Source: Pelagibius sp048268885 (GTDB taxonomy: Bacteria; Pseudomonadota; Alphaproteobacteria; Kiloniellales; Kiloniellaceae). Taken from it: a stretch of 64,000 nt of DNA. Location: positions 62,001 through 126,000 of the forward strand of contig JBLWUP010000003.1 of assembly GCA_048268885.1 (NCBI GenBank). Direction: 5' to 3'. Under the pieces are notes generated by a model that ran no database searches, had not been told where the DNA came from, and was given only the letters and a program-made list of their open reading frames with translations. A program made the position numbers and the translations under genes. Positions within the stretch are counted from its first letter, which is position 1. The number at the start of each line of letters is the position of its first letter. Of this stretch, positions 60,653 through 64,000 are shown in pieces.

Positions 60653-61353
60653 TGCTGGAGATAAGGGGCATCCACAGCTACTACGGCCAGGCGCACATCC
60701 TGACCGACGTCTCCCTGACCCTTTCCAAGGGGGAGATCGTGGTGCTGGTCGGGCGCAACGGCGCCGGCAAGTCGACCACCATCAAGTCGATCATGGGCAT
60801 GGTGCGCGTCACCCAAGGCTCCATCGCCTACGAGGGCGAAGAGATTCTCGGCGAACCGGCCAACCGCATCGCCCGGCGCGGCATCGGCTACGTGCCGGAG
60901 GAGCGGCGCATCTTCACCCGTCTGAGCGTGCAGGAGAACCTGGACTGCGGCCAGCAGCCGCCGCGCGAAGGCACGACGACCTGGAAGGCGGAGGACCTTT
61001 TCGATCTCTTCCCCAACCTGGCGGAGGCCCGGCACCGTCCCGGCGGCACGCTCAGCGGCGGCGAGCAGCAGATGCTGACCATCGCGCGCACCCTGATGGG
61101 CAATCCCGGCTGCATCCTGCTGGACGAGCCTTCCGAGGGCCTGGCCCCCGTGGTGGTGGAGCAGATCATCAAGGTGGTGAAGGAGATCAAGGCCCAGGGC
61201 ATCCCGGTGCTGCTGTCGGAGCAGAACCTCTACTTCGCCGGCCTGGTCAGCGACCGCGCCTATGTCATCGAGACCGGGCACATCCGCTACGAAGGCAGCA
61301 TGAGCGAGCTGGAAAGCAACGACGAGGTCCGCCAGCAGTATCTGGCTGTGTAG
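60652..61353 (+). CDS. livF: ABC transporter ATP-binding protein, LivF type
   Basis: 233 residues, usual LivF length. Walker A GRNGAGKST, IARRGIGYVPEERRIFTRLS, signature LSGGEQQMLTIARTLMG, Walker B CILLDEPSEGLAP and SEQNLYFAGLVSDRAYVIET. TGATG overlap with livG. Last gene of the importer operon; the palindromic repeat pair follows. Confidence 0.92.
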   Translation: MLEIRGIHSYYGQAHILTDVSLTLSKGEIVVLVGRNGAGKSTTIKSIMGMVRVTQGSIAYEGEEILGEPANRIARRGIGYVPEERRIFTRLSVQENLDCGQQPPREGTTTWKAEDLFDLFPNLAEARHRPGGTLSGGEQQMLTIARTLMGNPGCILLDEPSEGLAPVVVEQIIKVVKEIKAQGIPVLLSEQNLYFAGLVSDRAYVIETGHIRYEGSMSELESNDEVRQQYLAV

Positions 61354-61687
61354 ATGGGATTCCTCAAACCATGGCGGACGCCACGGAGGCGCATTTGACG
61401 ACAGGTCAGGAAAGACGCGAGGAGCACTATTCGCGGCGATCCCACGACAGTAGTGCTCACACACCGCTGTCATCCCGGGACTTGATCCCGGGATCCATTG
61501 GCCTTCGTCCAAGGCGACGGTATATCACGCTTACGGCTGTGCCGGCCGCAAGGACGACACCCGCATCGCCAACGCCTTTGCAAATGGGTATGGCATTGGG
61601 TCTCGGGATCAAGTCCCGGGACGACACTCTTGGTATGGCCGGGTTGTGCCTCTCCGGCATGGAAATCCGGATTAAGGGAGAGACGCG
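61354..61687. other. Spacer between livF and the enamidase-like gene
   Basis: 334 bases without a supported gene, mostly occupied by the palindromic repeat pair. GGGAGAG before the ATG at 61688 is the ribosome site of the amidohydrolase. Confidence 0.55.
61469..61624. repeat. Paired palindromic (BIME-like) element downstream of the ABC importer
   Basis: ATCCCGGGA-CTTGA-TCCCGGGAT (61472-61494) and GTCTCGGGA-TCAAG-TCCCGGGAC (61600-61622) are inverted copies of the repeat at 56371-56498, with shared inner bases such as TCGCCAACGCC. The spacing (105 bases) is a little longer than in the other pair. Confidence 0.75.
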
Positions 61688-62866
61688 ATGAGCGAGAAGC
61701 TGGTCATCAAGAACATCGGCCTCATGCTGTCCGGCGACCTGGGGCAGCCGATCCTGGATGCCGACACCATCGTCGCGGTGGACGGGCGTATCGCCGAGGT
61801 CGGCAAGGCGGCGGAGGTCGACACCGCCGGCGCCACCAAGATCGTGGACGCCAAGGGCACCACGGTGGCGCCGGGCCTCATCGACAGCCACGTGCACCCG
61901 GTCTTCGGCGACTGGACGCCGCGCCAGAACCAGTTGAACTGGATCGACAGCTTCCTGAACGGCGGCGTCACCACCATGATCTCCGCCGGCGAGGTGCACC
62001 TGCCGGGCCGTCCCAAGGACATCGTCGGCCTGAAGGCTTTGGCGATCACCGCCCAGCGCGCCTTCTCCAACCTGCGCCCCGGCGGGGTGAAGGTGCACGC
62101 CGGCGCCCCGGTCATCGAGCAGGGCATGGAGGAGGAGGATTTCAAGCAGCTCGCCGAGTCCGGCGTGAAGCTGCTGGGCGAGGTCGGCCTGGGCGGCGTG
62201 AAGCAGGGCGACGAGGCCAAGAAGATGGTCGCCTGGGCGCGCAAGTACGGCATCCAGAGCACCATCCACACCGGCGGTCCCTCGATCCCCGGTTCCGGCC
62301 TGATCGACGCCGATGTGGTGCTGGAGGCCGACGCCGACGTCATCGGCCATATCAACGGCGGCCACACCGCTCTGCCGCTGAACCAGATCCGCTGCCTCTG
62401 CGAGAGCTGCGGCCGCGCCGTGGAAATCGTCCATAACGGCAACGAGCTGGCCGGGCTCTACGCCATGCGCACGGCGATGGAACTGGGCCAGCCCGAGCGC
62501 ATCATCCTCGGCACCGACTCGCCGGCGGGCTCCGGCGTGCAGCCGCTGGGCATCCTGCGGATGATTTCGCTGCTCTCGGCGGTCGGCGACGTGCCGGCGG
62601 AGACCGTGTTCTGCTTCGCCACCGGCAACACTGCGCGCATGCGCGAGCTGGACTGCGGCCTCATCGAGGTCGGCCGCGCGGCGGATTTCGTCATCATGGA
62701 CCGCGCCCAGCACACCGCCGGCAAGGACTTCCTCGACGCGATCCGCCTCGGCGACCTGCCCGGCATCTCCATGGTGATCATCGACGGGGTGGTGCGCTGT
62801 GGGCGCTCGCGCAACACGCCGCCCGCCGAAACCCTGGCGGAAGTCGTTGGGGCGGAAGTCGCGTGA
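61688..62866 (+). CDS. ena: Enamidase-like amidohydrolase
   Basis: 392 residues, amidohydrolase superfamily. Metal site residues: His-x-His in LIDSHVHPVFGDW, the bridging Glu in LGEVGLGG, His in STIHTGGPS and GHINGGH, and Asp in LGTDSPAGSG. The segments GGVTTMISAGEVHLPGRPKD, LGILRMI, ATGN and the ending SRNTPPAE agree closely with enamidase of Eubacterium barkeri, which opens 1,4,5,6-tetrahydro-6-oxonicotinate to 2-formylglutarate and ammonia. With the 6-hydroxynicotinate-reductase-like protein it forms the reductive ring-opening pair. The GTG of the MarR gene overlaps its stop. Confidence 0.8.
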   Translation: MSEKLVIKNIGLMLSGDLGQPILDADTIVAVDGRIAEVGKAAEVDTAGATKIVDAKGTTVAPGLIDSHVHPVFGDWTPRQNQLNWIDSFLNGGVTTMISAGEVHLPGRPKDIVGLKALAITAQRAFSNLRPGGVKVHAGAPVIEQGMEEEDFKQLAESGVKLLGEVGLGGVKQGDEAKKMVAWARKYGIQSTIHTGGPSIPGSGLIDADVVLEADADVIGHINGGHTALPLNQIRCLCESCGRAVEIVHNGNELAGLYAMRTAMELGQPERIILGTDSPAGSGVQPLGILRMISLLSAVGDVPAETVFCFATGNTARMRELDCGLIEVGRAADFVIMDRAQHTAGKDFLDAIRLGDLPGISMVIIDGVVRCGRSRNTPPAETLAEVVGAEVA

Positions 62867-63345
62867 GCAGCCGGCCTACCACAGACGCGCCGGCGGTTGA
62901 CCCTCCGGACGCCGAAGGGCCCTCCGACTACCGCCTCGACCGGCAGATCGGTTTCCTGCTGCGCCGGGCGCACCAGTACGCCAGCGAGGTCTTCCAGGCG
63001 AAGATCGGCGCGCGCAACCTGACGCCGCAGCAGTTCTCCGTGCTGGTCACTCTTCTGGAACAGCGCGAGATCGCGCAGACAAAGCTGGGCGACCTGGTCG
63101 CCATGGACCCGGCCACGGTGCTGGGCGTGGTGCAGCGCCTCGCCCTGCGCGGCCTGGTGGCCGTGCGCACCGACCCCGCCGACGGGCGCCGCCGCCTGGT
63201 GCAGCTGACCCACGACGGCCACGAACTGGCCCGCGAGCTGCTGGCCGTCGGCCCGGAGATCTCCCGCGAGACCCTGGCGGGCCTCAGCGAAAAAGAGCAG
63301 CGCGACCTCCTGCGCCTGCTGGATCGCCTGGGCCGGAAAGGCTAG
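62863..63345 (+). CDS. MarR-family transcriptional regulator
   Basis: 160 residues starting at GTG 62863 and overlapping the enamidase stop (GTGA). Winged-helix core: NLTPQQFSVLVTLLEQREIA, LGDLVAMDPATVLGVVQRLA and the wing VRTDPADGRRRLVQLT. Coupling to the amidohydrolase gene makes it the likely repressor of the N-heterocycle genes, released by a ring compound. Related MarR proteins control nicotinate and hydroxybenzoate pathways. Confidence 0.88.
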   Translation: MSSRPTTDAPAVDPPDAEGPSDYRLDRQIGFLLRRAHQYASEVFQAKIGARNLTPQQFSVLVTLLEQREIAQTKLGDLVAMDPATVLGVVQRLALRGLVAVRTDPADGRRRLVQLTHDGHELARELLAVGPEISRETLAGLSEKEQRDLLRLLDRLGRKG

Positions 63346-63436
63346 TTTCTTCCAAGCTTGATTTCCGGTCGAATCGGCCAATCTCTTGGAGCAAACGGAT
63401 CGAACCGCGCGTTCTAAGGGGCAAAGGGGGGTGTTC

Positions 63437-64000
63437 TTGCTGAAAGACCTGCTACAGCACAACGTTGAATGGGCGACCGAACGGGTGGCCCAGGATCCCA
63501 ACTATTTCAAACGCTTGTCGGATATCCAGAAGCCGCACTACTTCTGGATCGGCTGCTCGGACAGCCGCGTGCCCGCCAACGTCATCGCCGGCCTGGAGCC
63601 GGGCGAGGTCTTCGTCCACCGCAACGTCGCCAATCTGGTGAACCCGGGCGACCTGAACTGCCTCTCGGTGCTGCAGTTCGCCGTCGAGGCGCTGCAGGTG
63701 CGCGAGATCATCGTCACCGGCCACTACGGCTGCGGCGGCATCCAGGCCGCGGTCGACGGCGAGCGCCACGGCATCATCGATCACTGGCTGCAGCCGATCC
63801 GCGACATCGCGGCGCATCGCGCCGATGAACTTGGCACGCTGACCGAGGAGCGGGCCCGCCTCGACCGGCTGTGTGAGCTGAACGTCATGGCGCAGGTCCA
63901 GCGGGTGGCCGAGACCCCCATCGTCCAGGACGCGTGGAAGCGCGGCCAGCCCCTGCTGGTGCACGGCCTGGTCTACGGCCTGACCGACGGCCGCCTGCGC
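63437..64000 (+). CDS. Beta-carbonic anhydrase, 5' part
   Basis: The gene runs off the window; 188 residues are visible. Zinc-site motifs of beta-class enzymes: Cys and Asp-Arg in WIGCSDSRVPAN, then His and Cys in VTGHYGCGGIQAAV. RNVANLVNPGDLNCLSVLQF is also typical. The enzyme interconverts CO2 and bicarbonate in the cytoplasm. The start is unclear: TTG at 63437 has AAAGGGGGG at a good distance, while GTG at 63431 would overlap that site. It is transcribed separately from the MarR gene. Confidence 0.88.
   Translation, partial: MLKDLLQHNVEWATERVAQDPNYFKRLSDIQKPHYFWIGCSDSRVPANVIAGLEPGEVFVHRNVANLVNPGDLNCLSVLQFAVEALQVREIIVTGHYGCGGIQAAVDGERHGIIDHWLQPIRDIAAHRADELGTLTEERARLDRLCELNVMAQVQRVAETPIVQDAWKRGQPLLVHGLVYGLTDGRLR

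Overview
The window is high-GC DNA with dense, mostly co-directional operons and frequent ATGA or TGATG gene overlaps. Gene content points to an alphaproteobacterium, probably a free-living marine or halotolerant member of the Rhodospirillales or a related order. The evidence is the pcaDCHGB operon with divergent pcaQ (the rhizobial-type order), Zur/ZnuABC, very acidic secreted proteins, fused LivH-LivM permeases, and alphaproteobacterial palindromic repeats. This placement is an inference from gene content and no tRNA or rRNA is present to confirm it.

Layout. 0-4.8 kb: end of a RidA-family gene, a two-subunit ThDP decarboxylase (ComD/ComE type), a GNAT acetyltransferase, a divergent gluconate/idonate dehydrogenase pair, and a molybdopterin-domain gene broken by an in-frame TAG. 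4.8-7.5 kb: patatin-like lipoprotein, a small conserved-looking protein, and a PPOX flavoprotein. 7.5-22 kb: two tandem paralogous subtilases, one of 1195 and one of 3490 residues. Both are built from Calx-beta repeats alternating with an unnamed beta-rich module and end in the same C-terminal tail. 22.4-27.5 kb: protocatechuate branch of the beta-ketoadipate pathway (pcaB, G, H, C, D) and its regulator pcaQ.

27.5-31.4 kb is a compositionally distinct, more AT-rich island. It holds three translationally coupled genes: a serine-hydrolase effector, a small middle protein, and an SMC/Rad50-like ATPase with a Cys4 hook. It looks like an ABC-three-component (ABC-3C) conflict/antiphage system with a lipase effector. 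31.7-34.3 kb: FAD oxidoreductase and iron-type alcohol dehydrogenase. 34.7-39.2 kb: a 1507-residue RTX/VWA type I secretion substrate. 39.3-42.6 kb: znuA divergent from znuCB-zur with a Zur-type operator. 42.7-43.4 kb: two small membrane proteins.

43.4-63.4 kb is a large catabolic region. A citryl-CoA-lyase-like protein and a family III CoA-transferase diverge from an IclR regulator. Then follow a molybdenum hydroxylase (FAD subunit plus a fused FeS/Mo subunit), a 6-hydroxynicotinate-reductase-like FeS protein, a UPF0280 (ApbE-like) protein, two AA_synth (DUF1185) paralogues, and a complete three-component Rieske oxygenase (reductase, ferredoxin, oxygenase). The set ends with a branched-chain-type ABC importer, an enamidase-like amidohydrolase and a MarR regulator. 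Hydroxylase, reductase and enamidase together match the logic of reductive nicotinate breakdown (hydroxylate the ring, reduce it, hydrolyse the cyclic enamide). The Rieske system, UPF0280 and AA_synth genes are additions not part of the classical pathway. The window ends inside a beta-carbonic anhydrase gene.
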